NCBI RefSeq assembly: GCF_000003195.3
Contig: NC_012870.2
Span: 52,844,049 to 52,908,048, forward strand
From: Sorghum bicolor
Taxonomy: Eukaryota > Streptophyta > Magnoliopsida > Poales > Poaceae
DNA: 64,000 nucleotides
Direction: 5' to 3'
Of the stretch, positions 1 to 10,593 are shown piece by piece. The position numbers were made by a program, and so were the translations under genes. Each line of letters opens with the position of its first letter. The first letter of the stretch is position 1. The notes under the pieces are model-generated. The model saw only the letters and a program-made list of their open reading frames with translations. It ran no database searches and was not told the origin of the DNA.

Positions 1-2148
1 AGGCACACTCTTGTTGAACTTCACACAAGCCACCCCATTTATCATGTTTCTTCCATTGGCTCTACCATTATACCTGCTGTATCCGAGGCCATCCTTGATT
101 ATGGGGTGCCTTGATGCCTTGAACACATTTGCCGGTTGCTTGTCCTTGCACTTGCAACCAATCTTGACAATTGTGTTTAATCTTTGGATCTCCTTGTCCT
201 TCTTGGCTAACTCATCAAGGTTAGTGAGGCATGCATTTATATCAACATTTATGCATCTTTCACAGCTTTTACTTGTGGAGGCTTTTGAATCCTTGGAAAT
301 GGTAGAGGTGCTAGTCCAAAGCTTTTCATAGTTTTGTTCAAGCTCATGATATTTTGTTGTCAAGCTTGTGAGGCTTTCTTGAGCCAAACTATGATTAGTC
401 TTTAAGCTGGCCAAAGATCCATTGAGTGAAGAATGTTCCTTAGTCAATCGCTCATTGGAGTCCTTGACTAAAGACAATTCCACACCCAATTTCTCAACCC
501 TCTCCTTTTCCTTGGAGAGACATACTTTGAGCCCTTGGTTCTTCTCCCTTTCCTCTAGGAGCAATTCCCCTTGCGACTCGATGCATGACTCAAGCTTGTC
601 ATTAGCGTATATTAGTTTTAGAATTTTAGTTGCAGCAGCTTTACCATATTTCTTAATGAGATTGTTGGCATAGTTTTCATCATCTTCATTATCACTATTA
701 TAGTCACTAGTGGTTTGAGGAGAGAAGTCAGCTTGTACCTTATCTCCTTTTGCCATAAGGCATGTAGGGGTGTCATCATCGTCATCGGAGAGGTTGGCGA
801 AGAGCCTAGGCGATGAATGGATGTTGGAGATGAGTGCTGTTGATGAGGCAACGTTGGTGAGGATCTTGTTTGGGGAGGATCCTTCTTGTACTACGATGGC
901 AGCTACACTCTTCTTCTCATTGTCATCATCATCACTGTCACTGTCTGATTGCCATTCTTGCCCGAGGTGAGCTTCCCCTTTCTTCTTGTCTTTGTACTTC
1001 TTGTCATTTTGTTTGGTGTACCTTGACTTCTTTCCTTTATTTGGACAATCTGCTGCAAGATGGCCGGTGTCACCACACTCATAGCAAAACCTTTTCCTAT
1101 ATGGCTTGCTTCCTCCGTATCTCCTCATCTTATCTTTCTTCATTCTCAGATAGTTCTTGTAGTTTCCCACTAGCATAGCTTGTTCTTCATCGAGATCATC
1201 ATCCTCTTTGTGCTTATGCTCACAACATCCTTTGTTGCAATGACTTGACTCACTTCCATGTGAAGCTGTGAGTGCTATGTTCTTTCTTTGATTTAGGGCT
1301 TCTTTGGCTTCATCATCCAAGACTTCATGGTGCATCAACTTTGCTAGCATTTCTTGAGGAGTCATAGTATGATAGTTGTCTTTCTCCATGATAACGGATG
1401 CGAGCATGTTGTTCCTTTGTCTATACACCCTACAAATCTTTCTTGCTGCAGAGTTGTCATCCCATGTTGTTGCTCCAAGTGCTCTAATTTGATTGATCAA
1501 TGACATAAACCTATCAAACATGGCTTTTGTTGTTTCTCCCTCAAGTATGCAAAAGTTTTCAATCTTGCTTTGCAAGAGCTCAATGTTTCCTACTCTTACA
1601 CTCTTGTCTCCTTCGAATGACACTTTCAAGGTGTCCCAAATCTGCTTAGCATTCACCATACCATTTACTTTGTTGTTGTCTTCTGGAGTGAGACATTGCA
1701 GAATCAAGGTGGTAGCTGTTGCATTGAGGTGAAAGTCTCTCTCATCTTCGGAAGTCCACTCACTTGGATTTTGCGGTGGATTCACTCCAATGTCCACTAC
1801 TTCCCAGCATCTTGCTGCAATGAGATGCAACTTCATTCTATGAGCCCAATCGGTATACCTTACACCATCAAATGGAGGTGGCTTTCCAGGATTGATCATC
1901 GGCAATGTTGGATTTTTGCTTGAGCTGCTGTAATCAAACCTAGTGTTGTTGTAGGACTTTGGACCTTTGCTAGCATCTTCATTTCCACCTTCGCCATCAG
2001 ACTCAAGACTCCTTTTACCTAGGAGTTCTTTCATCTTGTCTAGCTCTTCTTGCATTTTCTTCATCTGCTCTTTCTGCTGCAGCTGCAAGGATGCTGTGAT
2101 CTGTGCTGTGATTTGCTCAACGATTTGTTGTTGAGTTGTTGGATCCAT
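1..2148 (-). CDS. Ty1/copia (SIRE-like) gag, N-terminal part of polyprotein
   Basis: Reading from the ATG at 2148 on the minus strand, the frame stays open to the window edge (716 codons, no stop), so the end is not visible. The N-terminus is Gln-rich, followed by a retrotransposon gag region of the UBN2/gag_2 type. A CCHC zinc knuckle is formed by C355, C358, H363 and C368 (CYECGDTGHLAADC, positions 1045-1086). A long Glu/Lys/Leu-rich stretch, probably coiled coil, follows at about 500-640. Gag packages the element RNA in cytoplasmic particles. It lies just downstream of an initiator-Met PBS and a 1.57 kb LTR, which fixes orientation. Gag this long with a coiled-coil tail fits the SIRE/Maximus lineage. 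Lineage is inference; the gag identity is firm. Confidence 0.9.
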   Translation of the reverse strand, partial: MDPTTQQQIVEQITAQITASLQLQQKEQMKKMQEELDKMKELLGKRSLESDGEGGNEDASKGPKSYNNTRFDYSSSSKNPTLPMINPGKPPPFDGVRYTDWAHRMKLHLIAARCWEVVDIGVNPPQNPSEWTSEDERDFHLNATATTLILQCLTPEDNNKVNGMVNAKQIWDTLKVSFEGDKSVRVGNIELLQSKIENFCILEGETTKAMFDRFMSLINQIRALGATTWDDNSAARKICRVYRQRNNMLASVIMEKDNYHTMTPQEMLAKLMHHEVLDDEAKEALNQRKNIALTASHGSESSHCNKGCCEHKHKEDDDLDEEQAMLVGNYKNYLRMKKDKMRRYGGSKPYRKRFCYECGDTGHLAADCPNKGKKSRYTKQNDKKYKDKKKGEAHLGQEWQSDSDSDDDDNEKKSVAAIVVQEGSSPNKILTNVASSTALISNIHSSPRLFANLSDDDDDTPTCLMAKGDKVQADFSPQTTSDYNSDNEDDENYANNLIKKYGKAAATKILKLIYANDKLESCIESQGELLLEEREKNQGLKVCLSKEKERVEKLGVELSLVKDSNERLTKEHSSLNGSLASLKTNHSLAQESLTSLTTKYHELEQNYEKLWTSTSTISKDSKASTSKSCERCINVDINACLTNLDELAKKDKEIQRLNTIVKIGCKCKDKQPANVFKASRHPIIKDGLGYSRYNGRANGRNMINGVACVKFNKSVP

Positions 2149-2190
2149 CTTGACCAATGTTATTCCTCACGCGGTGAAGCGTTTGTACGA

Positions 2191-2210
2191 GGAACCTCGC
2201 TCTGATACCA
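2191..2210 (-). other. Primer binding site (initiator Met tRNA)
   Basis: On the minus strand the sequence two bases after the LTR end reads TGGTATCAGAGCGAGGTTCC. Its first 12 bases are the classic complement of the plant initiator methionine tRNA 3' end used by copia elements. It lies between the LTR and the gag ATG at 2148. Confidence 0.9.
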
Positions 2211-2212
2211 AT

Positions 2213-3778
2213 TGAAAGGATCTAATTGGCCTAGAGGGGGGGTGAATAGGCGTATCTTAAAAACCTGAAACTCAAAAACTCAAGTTGCGGAAGTCAAAAG
2301 CCTGTCGGTACCACCGACAGTTTGGGCCGGTACTACTGGTGTCACACAGCCAGTACTACCGACGCAAACTGCTGGTACTACCGACTTCCTAAGACAGCTA
2401 CGAAATCTGAGTATAAAGTGCTTAGATTTCAGATCTGAGTTTTACCCCACTTTCCTAAGCATAGAGGAGGATGTTGTTGGAGTTCCCTTAGCTCAATCCT
2501 TCACCAAAACGTAGATCGACCTTTGTTTACCTGTTGAAAGAAGGGAGAGAGATAGGAACACAAAGAACACAAGCAAGGGTAGTCGAAGCTACCTCCACAG
2601 CAAGACAAGGTATTTTTCCCGAGGTTCGGCAATCTCCACTAAGGAGTACCTACGTCCCCGTTGTTGAGGTGACCACGAAGGTCTGACCACTTAGGTCTCC
2701 TCCTCAAGCAACCACAAAGGTTGGCTTGATGTTTCCACTAAGAATCAAGGGGTAATACAAACACTTCGGGGTGCCCTCACAAATGAATCAACACGGGCAA
2801 CCACGAAGAACGCCTAGCCGGCTAGGGTTCCAAGAACCCAAGAGTAACAAATGCAAACCAAACCAGCAAGACGAGGAACGGAGTGCTCAAGTCGCAGATC
2901 GATGCTCCCTACTCTCTAATCTCACTTCTCTAGCTCGAATCTCTCAAGAAATGAAGTCTAGGAGCAAGAGGGAGAGAGAGTGGGTGAGACAAAGCTTGGA
3001 GACTGTTTTCTCAGAGTTGGAGTAGCTAGAATGAGCAAGCCAACGGTTAGAAAAGAGGGAAGAGCTATTTATACTAGAGTACAGAACACTGGCCGGTACT
3101 ACCGGTGCAAACACCGGTACCACCGGCGCCCCCAGATCTAAACGTGAGAAAGCTGAGAAAGATGCGAGAAAAAGGCCTACCGGTACTACCGGCCAGCGCC
3201 GGTACTACCGGTGGAAGGCCGGTACCACCGGCAGTGCAAAATCTCGCAAAACATGAGTTCTGCGGGATTTTTGCCTGTCGGTACTACCGGCGTTTCACCG
3301 GTACTACCGGCGGTAGCCGGTACCACCGGTCAAAGCCCGGTACTACCGGTAGTTCAATTTCTCGCAAAACTCAGGAGAAGAGCTGGCACTGCCGGTACCA
3401 CCGGCCCTGAGGGCCGGTACTACCGGCTCACCCTGGCAGAGAAGAAACTTTCCAGAAGTTCGTGTGTGCAAGTGTGTCTCTCAAGCGCAAGACCTAAGAT
3501 GACCTGAGCACCTTTATCCTCATCTTACCGACTCAATTTGCATCCCTCTTGATAGTGCGGCGTTTCCTATAACTCAACCAAGAAATAAAACTAAGTAGCT
3601 CCTTGAGTTGAAACGTCGCTTATATGAAGAAATTTTGGGAGTGCTGTGATTCACCAAATGTGTTTGTTTAATTCCATCAATGAACTAACACCTGTAGATT
3701 ACACTTGATAGACATGTTAGTTCCTAATTCGATTGTCATTAATTATCAAAACCCACACCGGGGGCGAATGCACTTACA
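2213..3778 (-). repeat. 5' LTR of SIRE-like Ty1/copia element
   Basis: On the plus strand this starts TGAAAGGATC and ends GCACTTACA, giving TG...CA termini on both strands. It abuts the PBS at 2210. Length is 1566 bp. The beginning is similar to the solo LTR at 22943, showing a related family. The partner LTR lies outside the window, so target duplication and insertion age cannot be read. ORFs inside (for example 2771-3025, 3105-3410) are not treated as genes. Confidence 0.85.
3090..3430. repeat. Array of 13-bp dyads CCGGTACTACCGG inside the LTR
   Basis: At least eleven copies of CCGGTAC(T/C)ACCGG occur in about 340 bp, with four more degenerate copies at 2305-2385. CCGGTA and TACCGG are reverse complements around one central base, so each unit is a dyad. 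Spacing is irregular (about 20-60 bp), so this is not a simple tandem satellite. Confidence 0.85.
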
Positions 3779-3924
3779 ATTCTAAAATGTAGTTTAATCT
3801 TAGAAATTCATACGTAAATTGTTTTAGCCCAAAAAATTATGAAACTAGTTATATAATTTCCTAAAATCTTTTTTTTGCGACAAATATTTTCCTAAAATCG
3901 TGCTCTACTTATGGTGCCTAGCTT

Positions 3925-4545
3925 AATAAATTGTTTGAATCTTAGTGGTGCTTATTTGCTAATAAAAACTTTTGATATCTATTATAATTAGTTGATGTTG
4001 ATCATCCAGACTACATAAAGTAGGAGTGGAACGTCGTCAAATCGTAGTGGTCGTTGGTCTCCTACCTTGGGCAAAATTCAAAGTAGTTGTGTTAGCCAAT
4101 GCACCCTGCTCTGGTGTTTCTGTGTAGTTTAGATAATCAACATCGACTAATTATAATAGATATTGAAAGCTTTTAGTAGAAAATAAGCACAAAAATGAGC
4201 CCATCAAGATTTAAACAATTTTAAACCAAGAACCATAAGATTGATCATGATTTTTTTTAATAAAAAAAACTTAAAAGTAGTTTGATAATATTCTAAGCTA
4301 AATTAAAACCTTGGGCAAATTTCAAAGTACTTGTGTTAGCCAATGCACCCTGCTATGGCGCTTCTGTATAGTCTGGATGATCAACATCGACTAATTATAA
4401 TAGATATTGAGAGCTTCTAGTAGCAAATAAGCACAAAAATGAGTCCATCAAGATTTAAACAATTTCAAACCAGGAACCATAAGATTGAGCATGATTTTTT
4501 TTTATAAAAACTTAAAACTAGTTTGATAATATTCTAAGCTAAATT
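3925..4545. repeat. Inverted arm plus 244-bp tandem duplication, AT-rich
   Basis: Two direct copies start at 4065 and 4309 with the same opening (CCTTGGGCAAA) and end with a stretch resembling TTCTAAGCTAAATT. The stretch 3927-4014 is the reverse complement of an inner part of each copy (around 4110-4222). RNA from this region could fold into a hairpin with either copy. No coding potential was seen between 3779 and 4966. It could be a decayed fold-back element; family not recognised. Confidence 0.75.
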
Positions 4546-5397
4546 ATTTTTTTATGAAATTTCTAAGAATAAACCAGGCTTTAGGGGTTTTAATTGCATT
4601 AATTTTCTATGTAAAAACTATTTTGATAAATTTTTGAGTTTTTCATGAATTTTTGGATATTTTTATGAAAAAAAATAATTGACTTACCTTAACACTCAAC
4701 TTAGTCAGATTTGCCCCCACCCTCCGACAAAGGCACCACATCATCAAAACCGCCCAGGGTCTAAAAATGAACGGGTTTTTAAAGGTTACAAGAGATTAAA
4801 AAATAGTTTTATAGATCAAGGAGAAAAAATAGATGTCCGTGATAGTCACGGAAGATAATTTAGACTTTTTCTTTGAGCATTTAGCTGAACTCTATGGGAC
4901 GTGTTGTATTCTATGATCAATTTTTAATTTAATTAAATTTATAAGAATTGTATTAATATAGATATACTCCCTCCGTCCACGAATAAGCGTAAGTATAGGT
5001 TCAAACTATCCAACTTAGTACAGCTGTGAAATTACCATTATACCCCTATAAAAAGTGACTGCCATATCTTCTGTTCATGCTGTAATGATTACAGTAACAG
5101 TGCACATCCTATAGAAAAACACAAAACTGACCAAAGACTTCAGCACAGCCCACCCACGTGGCTACGAATAAACACAACACAATATACAAAAGGCCATAAA
5201 AGACCATTACAGAAACTTCCAGGACATCCTTGGCGCCCATTGTGCCTGGAGATTCAAATTTTAACTGCGCGCCACTGCCCCGACTACAAAAGAATCCACA
5301 TGCTCATCAGGCATCCACCTTGCTCCTAATGGTCCAAACTCCAAAACGTTCAATCCACTGCAGCTTCCTCAGCCTACAATCCATTCCCTCTTCAACC

Positions 5398-7659
5398 ATG
5401 GCCATAGATCTAAATAAAGTACCAGATGAAGGAAGTGAGCAGTTGTTACCTGACCTCAATGAAGAAGCTCCTGATGAGCAGGGAGACGAAATCCATCATC
5501 TTCAGGAAGATCAAGTTCATCTCCTCAAAGAAAATGAAGTCTATCAACTCCAAGGTCAAGCCCAGTATCTCTATGAAGGGGAACATAGAGCTATGCATGG
5601 CATAGATCTCAACGTTCCTGCTTGTGAGGGGCAGCAACAAGAACCTGATGCAGGTAATGTCTCTCTTAATTAAATTGCTACAAGTAAATCACTTATATTC
5701 ACAAGTCCGTACATTCCATTACCTACCTGTGTCCCACCTTATTGTAGTCCTTCCTGTTGACGACGACCATCAACAACATGGAGATATCAACTTTCATGGT
5801 CCAATCGAACACAGCGTATTTGACCTCAACTTAGAAGCTTCATGTCACCAACAATATAGAGATATGAACTTTGTTGGATCATATGACTACGATGTATTCG
5901 ACCACAACATACAAGCTTCAGATGCCTTACAAGATGGAGATATCAACTTTGATGGTCCACATGAGTACGGTGTGTTTGACCTCAACCTACAAGCCTTAGA
6001 TCACCAACAAGAGATGCATCAAATGATCAGTAAGCCTCAAATTACCAACCCTTTTTACTTAATTTTCATAGTACATTCACTAAAATAGGTTCACAGAGTT
6101 AAGCATTGAATTTTCTTTGCCAACAGTCTTCACAACAAATTCGTATTGCTGCCTTACTTGAATTTTTTTGTAGACATGATCGAGGATATGAATGACTATG
6201 GTGTGTACAATGACGTTGTGGACATAACCTTTGATGAAGAGGAGTTGGAGGACTCCGAAACTGAAGAAGATGTACATGCAAATGAAAATACTGCACATCA
6301 GTCTACAAATTTGATAGAAGTTCAAAGGCAACAAATATATGCAGCATTGCTTGAGAGAACTAATCGTGGAAGATTAAAAAGGAATGCCACAAACATAGTA
6401 GCTCAAATGTTCCAGGTCAGTATACATCAAGTACGACGTCTTTGGCGAAGAGTGAAGCTATGTCGTGCACAAGGAATACCCGTGGATGTTAGATCACAGA
6501 GGAAGAATTGTGGCCACAAAAGGATACAAATTGATCTATCAGATGTTCTTAATATTCCCTTGCATAGGAGGAGGACTATACGATCTTTAGCAAATGCTAT
6601 TGGTGTAAAGAAGAGTACCCTGCATAAATGGTTCAAGGAAGGCCTACTACGACGCCACTCTAGCACACTAAAGCCTTTGTTGACGGAAGATAACAAGAAA
6701 GACAGGTTGCGATGGTGTGTTTCCATGTTAGATCGCAGAACACTACCACATGAACCAAAGTTCATGGATATGTACAACATCATCCACATGGACGAGAAGT
6801 GGTTCAACACCACATCAAAGTACATGAAGTATTATATGCTTCCTGAGGAGGAGGATCCACACAGGATCGTGCACAATAAGAATCGCATTGGTAAAGTTAT
6901 GTTCTTGTCAGCGGTAGGAAGACCAATATATGATGATGCAGGTAATTGTATTTTTGATGGGAAGCTAGGAGTGTGGCCATTTGTTAGAAAGGTATAACAT
7001 ACACTTGTTTCACTTGCTTGCATGAGTTTTTATGCTACAAATTTGTGATCCTTACTTGGTTTCATTTACTACAGGAACAAGCAAGAAGAAAAAGTCGTAA
7101 TAGAGGAAGGGGGGCTGAAGTTACCAAACCTATCAAGGTGGATCGGAGTACTATGAGGTCATATTTGATTAGTAAAGTTCTAGACGCTATTGTTCGACGC
7201 TGGCCTCGAGAACATGCAGGGACAACCATTTATATTCAGCAGGATAATGCCCCATCACATGTGCCAATAAATGATGAAGAATTTGCTACTGCTGTAAAAC
7301 AGACTGGGCTAGACATACGACTCATCAACCAACCTGCTAATTCCCTGGATTTGAATGTGCTAGACCTAGGGTTCTTTAATTCTCTCCAATCCTTAACCTA
7401 TGACAGGATCTCTAGGAACTTGGATGACCTAATTGTGAATGTAGAACATGAGTTTGAAAATTATGATCCAGACACTTTGAATAGGGTGTTCCTGACGCTA
7501 CAAGGATGTTTGATTGAGGTGATGAAAGATGGCGGAGGAAACAGATACAAGATTCCTCACATCGACAAAGATCGACTCGAGTCACTAGGCATGCTTCCTA
7601 GAAGCCTTGGTTGTGATAGGAAGCTATATGAGGATGTGATAGCATCGTTGGGCAACTAA
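5398..7659 (+). CDS. Mariner-like transposase, DD39D, four exons
   Basis: Four exons (5398-5653, 5748-6029, 6174-6991, 7075-7659) with GT-AG introns join in one frame of 1941 nt, encoding 646 aa. The start ATG at 5398 sits in a good plant context (ACCATGGCC); the frame is open upstream to 5230 but that start is weaker. The N-terminal third is acidic and has DLN motifs plus three 26-residue repeats. A helix-turn-helix region follows (about 235-330), then the catalytic domain: D386 in HMDEKWF, D509 in QQDNAPSHV and D549 in NVLDLGFF. Exactly 39 residues separate the last two, the plant mariner signature. The protein cuts and re-inserts the element at TA. No disabling change was found. Confidence 0.93.
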
Positions 7660-8249
7660 GTAAATCATGTCTGCTAATGTTATAAATAAAGCAGGAGTCC
7701 TTGGTGATGTTAATCATATTTCGTACTGCTATAAATTTGGAAATTGTATAATATGTACTAATGTTGTAAGTAGAGCATGTGTACTTGGTGATGTCAATCA
7801 TGTGTGGTACTGCTGTATATTATAAGACCTTTATAATGTACGTTTGTTTATGTTTAACCATGGGTATCACAAAACGCAATGCATAATTACCTACAAAAAT
7901 GGTAGCACAATTGCCTAAGAGCTCACCAGCTGACTTCTATGAACGACTGAATAAAATCGTCAGAGAAAATAAGCAACCATCATCACACATCTACATTGAG
8001 TATCAGTTTACTTAATGATTACAACAACAGCACACTTAATGATTACAACAACAGCAGATCGTCATAAGACCAGAAGCACGACATGTACAGAAAGTGGCAA
8101 CCTACACCTAGTAGACAAAGGCACAGACCTGCTACACAGAGTGAGAATGTACACTGCATCATCGCCCAAGCATCAGTTTATCAGTTACCAAAAGCACAAC
8201 AACTATCTGCAGTGATTTTATTTTATATTTTGAACCAACAGTATATAAA

Positions 8250-8738
8250 CTAGGGGGGAGGGGTGAAGAACAATGGCACCATAACCTTGTACATGTCGAT
8301 GAAGCATTCGTGATACAAAGGTTCCATCTTGGAGAGCACCTCAGCTAGGTGCGCAGCCACCTTTGGGTGTAGATCCTCGCCAAGCACCTTTTTTGCCAGG
8401 CGTCCAGCTACCTTCGGGTTCATCTCCACGCCGGCAACCCCTTCCGCGGTGACCACAGGGGCCACATCCACCTCAGGAGCCACTTCGTCTTCTTCGGAGT
8501 CAGGGATGTAGACGTCGCCCTGGGAGTTGAAGCGCAGGCCATCCCTCTTGATTCGGCACCCGCGCACGTAGATCCAATCTCCCTCAGTCAAATCGATGTT
8601 GCTTGGCTTCTGAATCTTCGATTTAGCACCGGTTGGCTTCACGACATGGCCAACGCTCCTACTGAAGCCATGCCTTCGGATCCCGCGGGCACTGGAGTTG
8701 ACGCTGCTACGGCGACGCATCCCACGGCCTGCACCCAT
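8250..8738 (-). CDS. Unrecognised antisense ORF inside the mariner-like element
   Basis: An intact 162-aa ORF starts at the ATG at 8738. It runs opposite to the transposase and ends about 590 bp beyond the transposase stop (convergent). The N-terminus is Arg/Ser-rich and basic, followed by a possible folded segment (IDLTEGDWIYVRGCRIKRDG). Next come an acidic linker, then two related helices (NPKVAGRLAKKVLGEDL and HPKVAAHLAEVLSKMEPL), and a hydrophobic C-terminus. An AATAAA-like signal lies beyond the stop on that strand. Base composition is much more GC-rich than the surrounding element, which may mean capture of host sequence or a grass-type GC-rich gene start. I do not recognise the family and assign no function. 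Confidence 0.55.
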   Translation of the reverse strand: MGAGRGMRRRSSVNSSARGIRRHGFSRSVGHVVKPTGAKSKIQKPSNIDLTEGDWIYVRGCRIKRDGLRFNSQGDVYIPDSEEDEVAPEVDVAPVVTAEGVAGVEMNPKVAGRLAKKVLGEDLHPKVAAHLAEVLSKMEPLYHECFIDMYKVMVPLFFTPPP

Positions 8739-9106
8739 GGACACGCAGATGCAGGAGACGAGATCTTCTACGGAAAGGAGATGACGATTGACGATGGAGG
8801 AAGGGAAGGGGAAAGAGCACGCTATGGACGGGGAAGGAAAGGACGCGTGCGCAGGTTGCTCTCCTCATCAAGTGCGGTGGATGGAAGAGCATTCCAGATG
8901 AAGGGATAAGGTGCCATGTACTTTTACATTTTTTTATTGTGGTGGTTTTTTTATTTATTGTTTGGCTCCAATACGGTGAAAATGTTATAGGTGGCCAGAC
9001 TGTACTCGATACCCCCTATTTAGATGATGTGGCAGTCTATATTTACCAATATTTTTGGAAAAATTTTGAGTTCTAAATGTACGCTTATTCGTGGATGGAG
9101 GGAGTA

Positions 9107-9517
9107 TGCCCGTGCGAACTGGGTCATAATTTTTTTAATTGCACCTTAGTAATCAGACACGAACGCTTGAGCTCCGAGAACTTCTTATTAGATGCGGACA
9201 CATGGATTACAGAATTAGATAAGATACGAACACGTGAGTTATGTGTGGATGATGATGATTCATATCAAATGTGGACGTGTAGCAAGATGGGACAAGTGTC
9301 TTGTTTGATTGTTATGTTCTTGCATAGCCGAGCTTAGGTGAGAACGTGTTTGATTGTCTGTACAAAAGAGTAGAATAACCCTAGGCTTAGAACATGGTAA
9401 GGTTACCCTATAAATTGGCATTGGCATTTCATCGAACATGTGCAGGGAGTCGACATCTAGCACCGACACCAGCACCACTGCTAGTACAGCTCCTAGGACA
9501 ATAAGCAAGAACGTGCC
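9107..9517. other. Interval with nothing recognised
   Basis: Low-complexity unique-looking DNA between the mariner-like element and the F-box/kelch remnant. The ORF 9077-9337 begins in the mariner end and looks fortuitous. No RNA gene, MITE end or LTR was seen. Confidence 0.5.
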
Positions 9518-9785
9518 ATGGTGATGGAAGCAAAGGAAGACATAGGTGGGCTGGAAGGTGAGCTCATCCCGGAGTTGCCTGACAACACGGCCGTGGAGTG
9601 CCTAGCGCGGGTGCGCACCAGCGCATGCGTTGCGTGTCCCGCGGATGACGCGGCACAGTCAGGTCTAGCGCCGCTAGAGCCTCGGAGGACATCGTCTTCC
9701 TCGTCCAAACCACGCCCGCGCGCGGCAACGGGAAGCGGTCGGCGTCGAAATGCGCGTTGGCGGTGGCAAACCTGACCACCGGGGG
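9518..9785 (+). pseudogene. F-box/kelch-repeat protein pseudogene (5' part)
   Basis: From the ATG at 9518 the frame encodes an F-box start (GELIPELPDNTAVECLARV), the usual opening of plant F-box/kelch proteins that act as SCF ubiquitin-ligase adaptors. A frameshift follows near 9612. In the new frame the motif MRCVSRG is followed by TGA at about 9644 where this family normally has Trp. Then comes SEDIVFLVQTTPARGNGK and ALAVANLTTGG, the usual linker before the kelch repeats. Further GC-rich sequence to about 10260 may be degraded kelch repeats, but no clear unit could be followed. At least one frameshift and one stop, so a pseudogene. Confidence 0.7.
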
Positions 9786-10593
9786 GCGGGGAGTGGCGGC
9801 GTGTTGGTCTCTGTCTCCAAGCAGCTTGAGGCACGAGCGCATTCCCTTGCGACGATAGCAATCTCCGGCGGGTAGAGCTAGACATGGCAGTGCTCGGCCT
9901 TGGGCAGAGCTGAAAAGCAGAGCACCTTGACTTCTACGGCAGGGCTTCGACGCGGCGGCGGACGGGGCATGGTGCTCTAGCGCTTGGCCTCAGCGGCAAC
10001 TTCGGCACCGAGGGACTCCGACAGTGGGCGACAGACCGGCTTTTGTCTCCTCGTCCCCATGCGGAGCAGTGGATAGCCAGGGAGCAGCGGAGAAGGAGTG
10101 GCGAGCTGTGACGATGCTGCGGCGGCGGTGACTAAAGCGGCAAAACGACGAAGAGGGCAACTCGGGCTTCGTCGCCAAAGTGAGGGCCGTCAAAAAACGG
10201 ACTTCTTCGTTTCCTTGGAGCCGAGAGAGAGAGAGAGAGTGCGTGTTTTTTTTCACCAATCTGGCCTGTCTATATCTATATCTATTTCTAATATTAAAAA
10301 AAATAAAAGTTTTTTCGTTCCAATGAACTCATTAACTCAATCTTTCCCATGCATATACAAGATAGAGCAGCGTGTCCAGATACGAGATGGACTTTGTTTC
10401 CAAAACGAATTGAAATACAAATTTCTAACATGGCCCGCTACACTCTTACATGTCTATATTGACTTATGTGTTCAGGCAATGGTATAGAGTCTGATCCCAA
10501 AATATTTGAAATACATGACACGAACCCATTCTACTTTGAATATGAGAGCAACTTGTGCCGAATGAGCTCATGAACCAAACACACTATTATTTA
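9786..10593. other. GC-rich then AT-rich interval, possible decayed kelch sequence
   Basis: The part up to about 10260 stays GC-rich and probably belongs to the F-box/kelch pseudogene, but the frames are broken and no kelch motif can be asserted. The rest is AT-rich with no gene seen. Confidence 0.4.

Larger units (their letters stand above)
4967..9104 (+). mobile_element. Complete mariner-like element (plant MLE, Tc1/mariner)
   Basis: The 25-bp terminal inverted repeats start CTCCCTCC(G/A)TCCACGAAT and match at 24 of 25 positions (4967-4991 and 9080-9104). Both ends are flanked by TA, the Tc1/mariner target duplication (4965-4966, 9105-9106). Length is 4138 bp. Inside are a four-exon DD39D transposase on the plus strand and a second ORF on the minus strand at 8250-8738. 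Ends, target duplication and transposase frame are all intact, so this copy may be autonomous or very recently so; activity is inference. Stretches 4992-5397 and 7660-8249 show no other gene. Confidence 0.93.

Noticed and set aside
2771..3507. Plus-strand ORFs rich in TTG-type repeats
   Set aside because: They translate the LTR dyad array and carry no independent coding signal.
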